In this document: positions 55,444 through 64,000 of the stretch, piece by piece | Numbering within the stretch: the first letter of the stretch is position 1 | Layout of the letters: every line of letters begins with the position of its first letter | Source of the DNA: Deltaproteobacteria bacterium | GTDB taxonomy: Bacteria; Myxococcota; B64-G9 | Length of the DNA stretch: 64,000 nt | Reading direction: 5' to 3' | Assembly: GCA_019314375.1 (NCBI GenBank) | Contig: JAFCZJ010000005.1 | Location: 22,098 to 86,097, forward strand | Notes under the pieces: generated by a model | The model's input: only the letters and a program-made list of their open reading frames with translations | What the model was told of the DNA's origin: nothing | Databases searched by the model: none | Translations under genes and position numbers: made by a program

Positions 55444-56643
55444 TTATCGGCCGTGGATTTCCGGCAGGGCTTCGTGAAGGCGAGCTGGTGCCCAAAGGCT
55501 GAAGCGAAGACCCGCCATGACCTGGACATCAAAGCGATGGGCCTCAGGACCCAGATCGTCTCGATAGTCGAGACCCGCTTCGACGATGAGGCTCAGAGGT
55601 TGGTCGTTGATGGCCAGAAAGATGACCTCGTAACCCGCCTTGATGCCTGCCCGGCTGTTGCTTTCTCCTGGAGACAGGTTGAGCCAGATCGGCATTTGCC
55701 ATCCCAGTTCCGCGTTTAGATAGTGAAAGCCGTCCCGATCCAGACCAAAGCGGGCCTGGAGGGCGGCACCCGGCGTCAAGGCATAGCGGTCTTCGTCCGT
55801 CTCCAGGTTGAAGAGTGCTTCGGCGCCCAGGCTCAGGCTCAACCTCACGTAGTTGTACAAGTCGTCCGACTGCCAGAAGATGGTATGGGCGCGAAGTTCT
55901 CCAAACTCCAAGACCAAAAGGTCTTTTTGATGATGCGGACGAGCCTGCAGTTCGAGCAAGCTAAATCCCCAACCCAAATCCATGAACATGTCGTGGCGCA
56001 AAGGCTTGCCGAAAAAAGTGGTCAGCCGCATGAGCGGCCGCCGATTGCGGTGAGACATGTCGTATCCAAAGAGCAAGGCTCGGGCCTCTAAGTCGGTCAA
56101 GACAACGTAGCCCTCCAATGCGCGCAATTCGTGGCGGCTGCGCTCATCGATGTCCAACCAGGAAGCCACCATGCCCAGATCGAAGCGTACCCGGCCCCAG
56201 TCGGCCTTCGAGTCGTCAAGCTGAAAAGCCGGTTGGTAGGCAGTGCCCAAATAGAGGCGCTTGAGCAAATCGAAAGTCACTTGGAAAACCCGGCCCTTTT
56301 CATCCCGGTGCCAGCCGGGTGGGGATTCGGCGATGGCGTCCTCCATGGGAACACCCGCACGAAGCATTTCATCAAAAAGAGCCTGTTGTCCGCCGATGCA
56401 ATCCTGGATGCGCTGTAAGCCCTGCCCGTCTTTCTGGAGATCGGGCGCGATCAGGCAACGGGCTGGATGTCCCTTGTCACATTGGACCCGGACCGGCTTG
56501 CCCTCGCGTTGTACGCACCAGGAGCTCTTATCCCAATCGAGTTGAAGCCTGTCTTTCTGATTTTCAGCCGCCAAGAGTTCAGCAGGGCCCATGAAGGTCA
56601 ATACAGTCAGGCTTAGGCCCAAGGCCAGTGTGATTTGTCGCAT
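55444..56643 (-). CDS. exported beta-barrel-like protein, paralog of neighbour
   Basis: 399 residues from MRQITLALGL at 56643 (AAGGAGGCGC upstream). Signal peptide ends near ELLAAEN. A Cys-containing N-terminal domain (CVQREGKPVRVQCDKGHPAR) precedes barrel-like strands (YVRLSLSLGAEALFNLETDE, VIFLAINDQPLSLIVEAGLD). Ends 24 bases before the next barrel gene. Not recognised at family level. Confidence 0.72.
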   Translation of the reverse strand: MRQITLALGLSLTVLTFMGPAELLAAENQKDRLQLDWDKSSWCVQREGKPVRVQCDKGHPARCLIAPDLQKDGQGLQRIQDCIGGQQALFDEMLRAGVPMEDAIAESPPGWHRDEKGRVFQVTFDLLKRLYLGTAYQPAFQLDDSKADWGRVRFDLGMVASWLDIDERSRHELRALEGYVVLTDLEARALLFGYDMSHRNRRPLMRLTTFFGKPLRHDMFMDLGWGFSLLELQARPHHQKDLLVLEFGELRAHTIFWQSDDLYNYVRLSLSLGAEALFNLETDEDRYALTPGAALQARFGLDRDGFHYLNAELGWQMPIWLNLSPGESNSRAGIKAGYEVIFLAINDQPLSLIVEAGLDYRDDLGPEAHRFDVQVMAGLRFSLWAPARLHEALPEIHGR

Positions 56644-56855
56644 GCGCGCCTCCTTATCAGCGGGTTTGAACTGACAATAAGCGCAAGCCTTGTGCCATGG
56701 CGCGTCAAGAGATATTAGCCCAATACATTCAAGGTATTGGGTGTAAATGTGACGCTGATCACTGTGAAGAACTCTCCACAGTGTCGCCGCCCTGAGAAAA
56801 TTTATGTGCAAGTAATAACTAGCGAAATTTACGAGACGGGCAGTTGTGACGCGCT

Positions 56856-56882
56856 GCGCAAAAGTTGTGACGCCTGGCGTCA
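56856..56882 (-). terminator. possible hairpin at the end of the GT39 gene
   Basis: Perfect palindrome tgacgcctggcgtca (56868-56882) overlaps the stop codon, followed on the coding strand by a short T run. Weak as a terminator. The 236-base gap 56644-56879 also holds two small inverted repeats (caatac/gtattg, cactgtg/cacagtg) and no gene. Confidence 0.3.
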
Positions 56883-58802
56883 GGGACGAGGTGAAGTCCT
56901 TGGCGGGGCTGGAATACGAATCGTGTTCTTCTTGGGTTGCTCGGGCAGCTTGTCGACCACCTGGGTTTTTACTCCCAGTTTTCCCAAGGCCAACACGATG
57001 CGTCTTGCGTTGACTCCGTCTTTGCGTCTGCGCGCCAGATCCAGCGCATGGGCCAGACTTGCGATGGCCTCTTTGCGCTTGCCCATTCTGCCGAGGACTT
57101 CGCCCTTTTTGAAGTGACCATAGTAGTACCCGGGTGACATCCGAATGGCCTCATCATAAGACTCCAAGGCCTTGTTGTTATTTCCCAGATCGCGGTATGC
57201 GTTGCCCAAATTGAGGTGATTGGTGCGGAAACCCACCTCGTCGACCGGCTGATAGGCCAGGAAGTATAGCCCCGCCAGGCTCAGCACGGCCATGATCGCC
57301 GGCAGCCATCGTCGATCCTGCAAAACTCGCCACAGCCATCGAAGACTGACGGCCGCTGTGATGAGCAACACGGGCACAAGTGGCAGTCGGTATCGGGCGT
57401 TGACGAAGAAGGCCAGCAGGGCGAAGAGATAGGCCGCAAAATACATCAGCAAGAGGCCGCGTTTGCGAAAGCGCCGGACCATCAGCGCCAGGCCAAGCAA
57501 TCCCAGGGGCATGATGATTCCAAAACTCGGCCAGGGCATGCTCAGAATCAAGCTGAAGCGTTTTGAGAACTCCAGATCCCTGTTGTTGGGCACCTCGTAG
57601 GAATTAAAGAAGTACTTAAGCTTTTTGCTGATAACCATGAGCCAACGCTTTGGTTTTTCCTTGATCGAATCGAAGGTCTTGCCCATCCAGAAGCTGGAGA
57701 CCCGGGAGGGTTTGACCTTCTTCTGCTTGAGTTCTTTTCGGGCCACCGCCGGGAAATTCGCCTCCTGGTCCCGCACACTCATGCCCATGGGCCGACCCTT
57801 GTAACGAGCCTCGGCGATGTAGATTCCGTCGGAATCGGGGTTGTTGCCGATGTAGAAATTCGCACCGGCGTTGGCGGTCAAAAGAACATGGTCCTCGCCG
57901 ATCAAGAAGTTGTGGGCTGTGGCGGGGGCAAGCGCGAGCAGGCAGCCAAAGAACATCAGCAGGCCGGCCGAAAGCCAGCGTCGCTTGTTGTCCCAGCCGT
58001 AGTAAGCGATGACGGCGATGACGGCCAAAGGACCGAAGATTAAGATATTGCCTCGCAGCAGGGCTGAGAGCCCCAGAAGAAGGCCGGCTGCAAGCCATTT
58101 CCACCAGGATGGCCGCGGCATGGCGGAAGCGATCAAAATGAGCATGAGCAGGTTGAGAAAAACGATCAGGGTCACGCCCAAAAGCAGGGCGTTGGTGAAG
58201 ATGAACATGGGATAGCATGCCGCCAGCAAGCCGGCTATCAAGCCCGTGGCCGGCCCGAAGAGGCGGCGGCCCAGCTCGTAGGTAAGACCTACGCTCAAAG
58301 TACCCAAAATGACCTGGATCATGCAGGCCCACCAGGGAGCCTCACCGAAGACCGTGTAAATCGAGGCCAGGAAATAAGCGTAGCCAGGCCCCTGGTAAAA
58401 AACAGGGTAGCTCGTGCCCAGCCAATCACCCAAGGAGATGAGCATGGCCCAGTGATGGTACACGGCCGAGTCGTTGTGCAACTGCAAGAAGAAGGGCGTG
58501 TCGTCGACTTCCAGCAGATGGATCAGTCGCAGGGCAAAAGCCAGAAACAAAAGCAGAGGCCAGGCCAGCTTCGGGCTTTTCAGGGCATCGATTATCTTGC
58601 TGAGTTTCTGATTGCGCAAAAAGCGCTTGGACGCACGCAAGTTGCTGGCTGCCTCTTTTTCATCACCCAGACTTAAGCCCAGTTCACGCATGCCCTTGCG
58701 AACGAACTTGACCTCAATGCCCAACTGTCGGGCCATGGCCTTGGGAGGAAGGCGCCCATGATTGCTTCGAATGTACTTTTTTTGATCAGGACTGAGCTTC
58801 AT
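56880..58802 (-). CDS. GT39/ArnT-like membrane glycosyltransferase with N-terminal HTH-like and C-terminal TPR segments
   Basis: 640 residues from MKLSPDQKKYIRS at 58802 (AAGGATG upstream). Residues 1-45 look like a small helix-turn-helix (RLPPKAMARQLGIEVKFVRK). Then about ten membrane helices with the early DSAVYHHWAMLI loop, where GT39/PMT enzymes carry a catalytic Asp, and FYQGPGYAYFLASIY. After the membrane part, TPR units (NHLNLGNAYRDLGNNNKALE, YYYGHFKKGEVLGRMGKRKE). Likely moves a sugar from a polyprenyl donor to protein or lipid; the acceptor is unknown. Confidence 0.8.
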   Translation of the reverse strand: MKLSPDQKKYIRSNHGRLPPKAMARQLGIEVKFVRKGMRELGLSLGDEKEAASNLRASKRFLRNQKLSKIIDALKSPKLAWPLLLFLAFALRLIHLLEVDDTPFFLQLHNDSAVYHHWAMLISLGDWLGTSYPVFYQGPGYAYFLASIYTVFGEAPWWACMIQVILGTLSVGLTYELGRRLFGPATGLIAGLLAACYPMFIFTNALLLGVTLIVFLNLLMLILIASAMPRPSWWKWLAAGLLLGLSALLRGNILIFGPLAVIAVIAYYGWDNKRRWLSAGLLMFFGCLLALAPATAHNFLIGEDHVLLTANAGANFYIGNNPDSDGIYIAEARYKGRPMGMSVRDQEANFPAVARKELKQKKVKPSRVSSFWMGKTFDSIKEKPKRWLMVISKKLKYFFNSYEVPNNRDLEFSKRFSLILSMPWPSFGIIMPLGLLGLALMVRRFRKRGLLLMYFAAYLFALLAFFVNARYRLPLVPVLLITAAVSLRWLWRVLQDRRWLPAIMAVLSLAGLYFLAYQPVDEVGFRTNHLNLGNAYRDLGNNNKALESYDEAIRMSPGYYYGHFKKGEVLGRMGKRKEAIASLAHALDLARRRKDGVNARRIVLALGKLGVKTQVVDKLPEQPKKNTIRIPAPPRTSPRP

Positions 58803-58893
58803 GAGGCATCCTTGGCAATATGCCCTGCAATCGTGTCGAGCAAGTACTCCATTTATCCTATTCAAATGGGTATTTGTCCAGAATTGACTAGGC

Positions 58894-58922
58894 TTGACAG
58901 TCTAGGATTGATGAGCTAAGCA
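58894..58922 (+). promoter_or_regulatory. candidate promoter of the cDPGS-argF pair
   Basis: Perfect TTGACA, 17-base spacer, TAAGCA, about 50 bases before the translation start at 58979. The GT39 gene is divergent. Confidence 0.5.
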
Positions 58923-58978
58923 AATTGAGCATTATTCAAAGAAATTTTGTTCAATTCTGCAACCTGATGGAGGTTTCC

Positions 58979-60295
58979 ATGAGCAAGGTCAAGGTCATCA
59001 TCCTGGGCGCGGCGGGCCGCGATTTCCATAACTTCAACACGGTTTTTCGGGACAATGAACGCTACGATGTGGTGGCCTTCACGGCAACTCAGATTCCCGA
59101 CATTGACGGACGCAAGTATCCGGCTCAACTGGCCGGCAAGCTCTATCCCGAAGGCATTCCCATCCTGGATGAAAAAGAGATGGAGACGATCATCGCCAAG
59201 CACGACGTGGAACTGGCCGTGTTTTCGTACAGCGATGTGACCCATGAGACCGTCATGCATCTGGCCAGCCGGGTTATCGCCGCCGGTGCCGACTACATGC
59301 TGCTGGGCACCAGGGAAACCTGCATTCCTTCGACCAAGCCTGTCTTGAGCATCTGCGCCGTGCGCACCGGCGTTGGCAAAAGCCAGACCACTCGCTACGT
59401 GGTCAAGGCCTTGCAGGCGATGGGCAAGAAAGTCGTGGCCATCCGTCATCCCATGCCTTACGGCGATCTGGTCAAGCAAGAGGTTCAGCGTTACGGCGAA
59501 TTGGCCGATCTGGACAAACATGAATGCACCATCGAAGAGCGAGAAGAATACGAGCCCCACATCGAAAACGACGTGGTGGTTTATGCGGGCGTGGACTACG
59601 AGAAGATCCTGCGCCAGGCCGAGCAGGAAGCCGACGTGATCATCTGGGACGGTGGCAACAACGACCTGCCCTTCTACAAATCAGATTTCAAAATCGTGCT
59701 GGTCGATCCCCACCGGCCCGGCCACGAGCTCATGTACCATCCGGGCGAGGCCAATCTGCGCATGGCCGATGTGGTGGTGGTCAACAAGGTCGACTCCGCC
59801 GATGCCGACAAGGTCGAACAAGTGGCGAAGACGGCTGCCGAATTGGCCCCCAAGGCCAAAATCATCAAGTGCGCTTCCCCCATCACCGTGGACGATCCTG
59901 AAGGAATCAAAGGGAAGAAGGTGCTGGTGGTCGAGGACGGACCCACCTTGACTCACGGCGGAATGGAATATGGTGCCGGCGTGCTGGCCGCCAAGGCCTT
60001 CGGTGCCGCCGAAATCGTGGATCCCAAGCCCCATGCGGTGGGCTCGATCGCCGATACTTTCGCCAAGTTCCCTCACTTGAAAAATCTTTTGCCTGCCATG
60101 GGTTACAGCGATCAGCAGCTTGCCGATCTCAAGGCCACGATTGCAGCTTGTGACTGCGACCTGGTGCTTTTGGGCACGCCCATCGACTTGACCCGCGTCA
60201 TCGAGTTGGACAAGCCTTCCATGCGTGTCTACTACAAGCTGGAAGACAAGGGCTCCCCCACCCTGGCGGATTTGATCAAGGAAAAATTCGTCTGA
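58979..60295 (+). CDS. cyclic 2,3-diphosphoglycerate synthase-like GTPase
   Basis: 438 residues from MSKVKVIILGAAGRDFHNF (GGAGG five bases upstream). N-terminal Rossmann region (9-19), then a P-loop-type GVGKSQTTRYV (131-141), DVIIWDGGNNDLPFY, and VVVNKVDSAD in the place of the GTPase NKxD. This is the family named for archaeal cyclic 2,3-diphosphoglycerate synthase and also found in bacteria. Encoded 31 bases before argF and probably co-transcribed. Actual product in bacteria is not settled. Confidence 0.85.
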   Translation: MSKVKVIILGAAGRDFHNFNTVFRDNERYDVVAFTATQIPDIDGRKYPAQLAGKLYPEGIPILDEKEMETIIAKHDVELAVFSYSDVTHETVMHLASRVIAAGADYMLLGTRETCIPSTKPVLSICAVRTGVGKSQTTRYVVKALQAMGKKVVAIRHPMPYGDLVKQEVQRYGELADLDKHECTIEEREEYEPHIENDVVVYAGVDYEKILRQAEQEADVIIWDGGNNDLPFYKSDFKIVLVDPHRPGHELMYHPGEANLRMADVVVVNKVDSADADKVEQVAKTAAELAPKAKIIKCASPITVDDPEGIKGKKVLVVEDGPTLTHGGMEYGAGVLAAKAFGAAEIVDPKPHAVGSIADTFAKFPHLKNLLPAMGYSDQQLADLKATIAACDCDLVLLGTPIDLTRVIELDKPSMRVYYKLEDKGSPTLADLIKEKFV

Positions 60296-60326
60296 GTCGC
60301 AGGGCTTCAGGACGGAGGATCTAACC

Positions 60327-61262
60327 ATGACAGTCAGCCTCAAAGGCCGCAATCTGGTCTCTATCCACGATTTAAGCCGCGAGGAGTTCTTCCAGATCCT
60401 GGATACGGCCGACGAACTCAAGCGCAAGCAGAAGCGCAATGAGGAATACAGCCCCTTCAAGGGGAAAAATCTGGCCATGATCTTCCAGAAGCCCAGCCTG
60501 CGCACGCGGGTGAGCTTCGAAGCCGGCATGTATCGCTACGGCGGCCACGCCATTTACTTGGGGCCCGACGACATCAAATTGGGCAAACGAGAGACCACGG
60601 CGGACATCGCTCGCAACTTGTCTCGTTATGTCGAGGCCATCATGGCCCGCACTTTCTCCCACGCCCGCGTGGAGGAGCTGGCCAAACACGCCAGTGTGCC
60701 GGTCATCAACGGCTTGAGCGACAAACTGCATCCTTGCCAGATCCTCGCCGACTTGATGACCCTCCGCGAGAAAAAGGGCAAGCTGGACGGTCTGAAAATG
60801 GCCTTCCTGGGCGACGGCAACAACGTAGCCCACTCCATGCTCTACGGCTGCGCCAAAGCCGGCGTCCACCTCAGCCTGGCCGTACCCAAAGGCTACGAGC
60901 CCAACCCCGAAATCTTAGCCGAGGCCCGAGCCGACGCCGCAACCACCGGGGCGGAACTCGTAGTCACCCACGACCTCGCCGAGGCCGTAGACGGTGCCGA
61001 CGCGCTCTACACGGACGTCTGGGCCAGCATGGGCCAAGAAGCCGAGGCCAAAAAGCGGCACGAAGACATGATGCCCTACCAACTAAACTCCAAGGCCCTG
61101 GCCAAAGCCAAACCCGACGCCATCGTGCTCCACTGCCTACCCGCCCACCGAGGCGAAGAAATCACCGACGAAGTCATCGAAGGCCCCCAAAGCAAAGTTT
61201 TCGACGAAGCCGAAAACCGCCTACACGCCCAAATGGCCGTCCTAGTCCAAGTCATCGGCTAG
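60327..61262 (+). CDS. argF: ornithine carbamoyltransferase
   Basis: 311 residues. Carbamoyl-phosphate loop KPSLRTRVSFE (SLRTR at 57-61, in place of the more common STRTR), HPCQILAD at 135-142, and the ornithine-binding HCLPAHRGEEIT. Makes citrulline from ornithine and carbamoyl phosphate in arginine synthesis. GGAGGAT lies upstream. Codon use in the last third is strikingly C-rich at third positions. Confidence 0.96.
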   Translation: MTVSLKGRNLVSIHDLSREEFFQILDTADELKRKQKRNEEYSPFKGKNLAMIFQKPSLRTRVSFEAGMYRYGGHAIYLGPDDIKLGKRETTADIARNLSRYVEAIMARTFSHARVEELAKHASVPVINGLSDKLHPCQILADLMTLREKKGKLDGLKMAFLGDGNNVAHSMLYGCAKAGVHLSLAVPKGYEPNPEILAEARADAATTGAELVVTHDLAEAVDGADALYTDVWASMGQEAEAKKRHEDMMPYQLNSKALAKAKPDAIVLHCLPAHRGEEITDEVIEGPQSKVFDEAENRLHAQMAVLVQVIG

Positions 61263-61353
61263 GGGGGACGTTGTTGCGTTATTCTCGTTGTTTTGATTTT
61301 GGGGAACCCTATGTTGGTTTAGGGGTTTGATCCGTCATCTAAAACGCCCAGCC

Positions 61354-61402
61354 GCCTACTATTCGCCTGGCACCTCGATTTGGGGCACCGCGATTTGGGC
61401 CC
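61354..61402 (+). repeat. RAYT-type repeat copy
   Basis: Reads gcctactattcgcctggcac, then tcgatttgg and a second ggcacc tail. The gap 61263-61469 holds nothing else recognisable. Confidence 0.7.
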
Positions 61403-61469
61403 CCTTAGATGGGCGAAATAGGATACACTGGACCGACCCTTGGAAATCCAAGCAGCGGAGGTGTTGGGC

Positions 61470-62027
61470 ATGCGAAGCGTACAGACTGCAATGATTTTGG
61501 TTTTCTGCGCCCTCTTTATGGGCAGCCCGAGCCAGGCTTTGGATGAAAAGACACTCACGCTCAGATCTGGCCTGGCCGCCAAGGCCTATGCTGAGAACAC
61601 GCCCATCATGCTCAACATGGAGCTCCGCAACGAAGGGCATGAGACCATCCGTGTCCTGTCCCACGTCGCGACCCACGAGAAGCACTTAGACTGGTTCGAA
61701 GTTCGTATCGAGCCGCGCGATGACTGCGGCCTGCTGGAGGACTCGGACGAATCACGCACCATCCGCTTTACAGGTGACCGGGACAAGTCGGCCTCGGTGA
61801 TCAAGACTTTGCGATACAACAACACCATCGTCCACCAGGTCAATCTCCAGACCTGGGCCTTGCGGCAAATCAACGGCAAGCGACTCATCCCTTACGGCTG
61901 CTACTGGCTGGAAGCGAGCTACCGGGTGGAAGGCGAAAAAGATGTCTGGAACGGCCACATCGCGTCCCCCCGCATTCCTTTCGATATCAAGAAGCGGCAA
62001 GATCCGGTTTATCGCCAACCCGAATGA
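61470..62027 (+). CDS. secreted protein of unknown function
   Basis: 185 residues from MRSVQTAMIL (GGAGGTGTTGGGC upstream). Signal peptide ends near PSQALDE. The mature part is a beta-sandwich-like domain (PIMLNMELRNEGHETIRVLS, HQVNLQTWALRQINGKRLIP, YGCYWLEASYRV) with two Cys. No family recognised. Flanked on both sides by RAYT-type repeats. Confidence 0.7.
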   Translation: MRSVQTAMILVFCALFMGSPSQALDEKTLTLRSGLAAKAYAENTPIMLNMELRNEGHETIRVLSHVATHEKHLDWFEVRIEPRDDCGLLEDSDESRTIRFTGDRDKSASVIKTLRYNNTIVHQVNLQTWALRQINGKRLIPYGCYWLEASYRVEGEKDVWNGHIASPRIPFDIKKRQDPVYRQPE

Positions 62028-62045
62028 AGGGGCCTTGCCAGTTCA

Positions 62046-62128
62046 GCCTCCAACTATTCGCCCCTCCAACTATTCGCCTGGCACCTCGACTTGCAGCACC
62101 TCGACTTGCAGCACCTCGATTTGCACCT
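62046..62128 (+). repeat. RAYT-type repeat, multi-tail copy
   Basis: Two heads (caactattcgcc), one followed by ctggcacctcgacttgcag and two more cacctcg tails. Confidence 0.7.
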
Positions 62129-62189
62129 GAAGAGCAATTTCCTTAACTTACCAATAGGTCCTGGCTATTTGAGAGAATCAACTTTAGGT

Positions 62190-62275
62190 CCAACAAGCCT
62201 CCAACTATTCGGCTGGCACCTCGATTTGGCAGCCTGTGTTATGATTCCACCCTCCCACTATGTGGCTGGCACCCT
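62190..62275 (+). repeat. RAYT-type repeat, two degenerate copies
   Basis: caactattcggctggcacct with a tcgatttgg tail, then a weaker cccactatgtggctggcacc just ahead of the next gene. Confidence 0.6.
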
Positions 62276-62305
62276 GAAGACGTGACGATTATGAGGATGA
62301 AAGCT

Positions 62306-63997
62306 ATGAGATTTTCCAATGTGATGACCTGTCTCCTGGCCTCGTTGATGGTGATCGGATGTACGAACGGAGACGATTTGGACTGCATCGACACCGGATG
62401 CGTGCAGCCGCCAGCAAACATTTGCGCCGACGCCGACACCCTTAGGACTTACGACTCGCAGGGCTCCTGCGACCCGGACACCGACGCCTGCGTGTACGGA
62501 CATAGCGATATTGTGTGCGATCAGGGTTGTTCCGAGGGGAGCTGCGATTCAATTGACCCTTGCGCGGGCGTGGTCTGTGATGAGCCGCCGGACAATCATT
62601 GCGTCGACGCGTTGACGCTTAGGATTTTCGAGACTTGGGGGGTTTGCGGGCAGGCCGACGGCATTTGTGACTATGGCTTTACTGATCGGGCCTGCACGAC
62701 GGGATGTGAGGATGCTCGCTGCGTCGGCGAAGACTTGTGCGAGGGTGTCGTCTGTGACGATCCGCCCCCTGCCAGATGCCTTGATGACTCCACCGTCGAA
62801 GAATTCGATTCGGCTGGCACCTGCGAAGCGAGCAGCGGTCGTTGTGACTATGAGCGATCGGAGCGGACATGCCCCGACGGCTGTGTTCAGGGCGTCTGCC
62901 TCAGCCTGGGCGAGGACTACGCCCTGGTGATTCCGGCCGGCACGCGAGTATGCACTGACAAGCACTCGAGCTGGGACGTATTTGGCGCTTACCAGACCAG
63001 GATGCGGGTCACTTTCCGCGACGGTGTGGTTTCCTTGCCCAAAAACGAACCCTCCTTCGAGCGTGACTGGATAGCCTCGGTCGAGTTCGGGCCCGACCGT
63101 GTGCTCCTTGATCCACTAACTAGCGGATACTTCACGCTAACCTCCTTGGCCGACCGGGACGAGTACGAGTTCGTCCAGACCTTCTCGGACGGCAGCATGG
63201 CCTACACGCTCACTTACAAGGTCGAATTCGACCCGAGCGCCACGGATGATCGCTTGAGGGTCTTCGACGAGTTCTACCTCTCACCGCCGGTCACCTATCC
63301 GACTCAGACGATCGAACTCACCGTGGACCGTGAGGAATTTGAGCGCTGGTATTTTCTCACTTGCCGCCATGACCTCTACCTGCCCGTCCTCCACCGGGTC
63401 CAAACCGCTGATGGTGCCGAGCTTCTGCTGGAGGAACGCTACTACCCATCCGAGGACTGCATGTTTGCCTGTCCAACGGCCCTGGTGCGGGCGAGGTTTC
63501 AGTTGGGGCAGGAGGAACGCTTGCTCGAAGACCCTTTCCGTCTCGCCTTCGTCGACGGCCAGCACAACTGGTTCGATCGGTTCCTGCTGGTGTTCGACGA
63601 CCCGGTCGAAGACATCCATGCCCTGCACTATTTTCCCAACGACAATCAGGCCCCGGAGAAAAAGGTCGACTATCTCGACGCCGAACTGAACGTGATGCGT
63701 CAAAGCCTGGTCACGAGCCATACCATCGTCGATTTATGGCCCACCTTCGACTCGGGAGCAGTGCCAGCCACCAACTGCACGGAGTACTGCCGCGACCACG
63801 TAGGGTTGGCGGAAGGATGCGAGGCCTTCTGCATCGTGGAGGGCCAAACACTAGCCGGCCGATGTTTTCCAACACAGCAATGGCCGACGACCGACGATTG
63901 GACCGCTCTTGCCACCTGCGATGAAGCCTTCGACGCTTGCGTCGGGGCTGGTCGGCCCTTCATCCAGTGCTGCTGCTCAAGAATCGCGAATTTCTAG
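62306..63997 (+). CDS. Cys-rich repeat lipoprotein
   Basis: 563 residues from MRFSNVMTCL, chosen for GAGGATG nine bases upstream; in-frame GTG/ATG codons lie at 62282-62297. Lipobox VIGC. Three Cys-rich units of about 47 residues (CAGVVCDEPPDNHC, CEGVVCDDPPPARC and a degenerate first unit), each ending CxxGCxxxxC. The rest is beta-rich (DYALVIPAGTRVCTDKHSSW, LYLPVLHRVQTADGAELLLE) and a Cys-rich end (FIQCCCSRIANF). Units of this type occur on surface lipoproteins of Myxococcota and Bradymonadota. Function unknown. Confidence 0.75.
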   Translation: MRFSNVMTCLLASLMVIGCTNGDDLDCIDTGCVQPPANICADADTLRTYDSQGSCDPDTDACVYGHSDIVCDQGCSEGSCDSIDPCAGVVCDEPPDNHCVDALTLRIFETWGVCGQADGICDYGFTDRACTTGCEDARCVGEDLCEGVVCDDPPPARCLDDSTVEEFDSAGTCEASSGRCDYERSERTCPDGCVQGVCLSLGEDYALVIPAGTRVCTDKHSSWDVFGAYQTRMRVTFRDGVVSLPKNEPSFERDWIASVEFGPDRVLLDPLTSGYFTLTSLADRDEYEFVQTFSDGSMAYTLTYKVEFDPSATDDRLRVFDEFYLSPPVTYPTQTIELTVDREEFERWYFLTCRHDLYLPVLHRVQTADGAELLLEERYYPSEDCMFACPTALVRARFQLGQEERLLEDPFRLAFVDGQHNWFDRFLLVFDDPVEDIHALHYFPNDNQAPEKKVDYLDAELNVMRQSLVTSHTIVDLWPTFDSGAVPATNCTEYCRDHVGLAEGCEAFCIVEGQTLAGRCFPTQQWPTTDDWTALATCDEAFDACVGAGRPFIQCCCSRIANF

Positions 63998-64000
63998 ATC

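Noticed and set aside
62046..62232. Sigma-54 promoters (TGGCAC...TTGC)
   Set aside because: The repeats contain TGGCACC...TTGCA, but GG to GC spacing is 11 or 12 rather than 10 and they are members of a dispersed repeat.

Overview
The window looks like chromosomal DNA of a predatory or gliding-type deltaproteobacterial lineage (Myxococcota, Bradymonadota or a close relative). The signs are many exported TPR proteins and lipoproteins, outer-membrane beta-barrels of the GltA/GltB type, TonB-like proteins ending in an AgmX/PglI C-terminal domain, a PEGA-tailed Ser/Thr kinase, a MYXO-CTERM-like sorting tail and Cys-rich 'CxGVxCDxPP' repeat lipoproteins. This placement is inference; no rRNA or tRNA gene was recognised.

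Layout. 1-10.5 kb (minus): a seven-gene envelope operon of two beta-barrels, a GltC-like TPR protein, a 1204-aa GltD/AgmU-like TPR protein, a GltE-like TPR lipoprotein, a small exported protein and an FHA/AgmX-type TonB-like protein cut by the window edge. 10.6-20.6 kb: a lone rplC with its own promoter, a kinase/coiled-coil/basic-lipoprotein operon, membrane proteins, an exported GH13 amylase and a 51-aa basic protein. 20.7-23.5 kb: an NlpC/P60-like MYXO-CTERM protein and a beta-propeller-like protein. 23.5-26.7 kb: a toxin-antitoxin hot spot (VapBC, HepT/MntA) with decayed fragments of both toxin-antitoxin types. 26.7-42.8 kb (plus): lipoproteins, an SH3/barrel protein, then a second, diverged copy of the first envelope operon in the same gene order, interrupted by a serine-hydrolase lipoprotein. 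42.8-44.5 kb: an AbiEi/AbiEii module between 52-bp direct repeats. 44.5-52.5 kb: housekeeping genes (eno, XRE-cupin regulator, SRPBCC protein, and a greA-TPR-recG-zinc ribbon-lipA operon). 52.6-54.4 kb: a REP-associated tyrosine transposase (RAYT) framed by inverted arrays of a short GGCACC-containing repeat and by a duplicated barrel-gene end. 54.4-64 kb: two beta-barrel genes, a GT39-TPR membrane protein, a cyclic 2,3-diphosphoglycerate synthase-like gene next to argF, and secreted proteins separated by more copies of the same repeat family.

How the genes work together. The two envelope operons probably each encode a trans-envelope complex: an inner-membrane TonB-like protein reaching into the periplasm, periplasmic TPR scaffolds, a TPR lipoprotein and outer-membrane barrels, as in the Glt gliding machinery. 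No AglRQS/TolQR-type motor gene lies in the window. Finding both paralogous sets in one 43-kb stretch, in opposite orientation and with conserved order, is the main observation. The second is the RAYT with its dispersed head-and-tail repeats. The mobile modules (AbiE, VapBC/HepT-MntA, serine hydrolase, RAYT) all sit at junctions marked by direct repeats, fragments or members of the repeat family.
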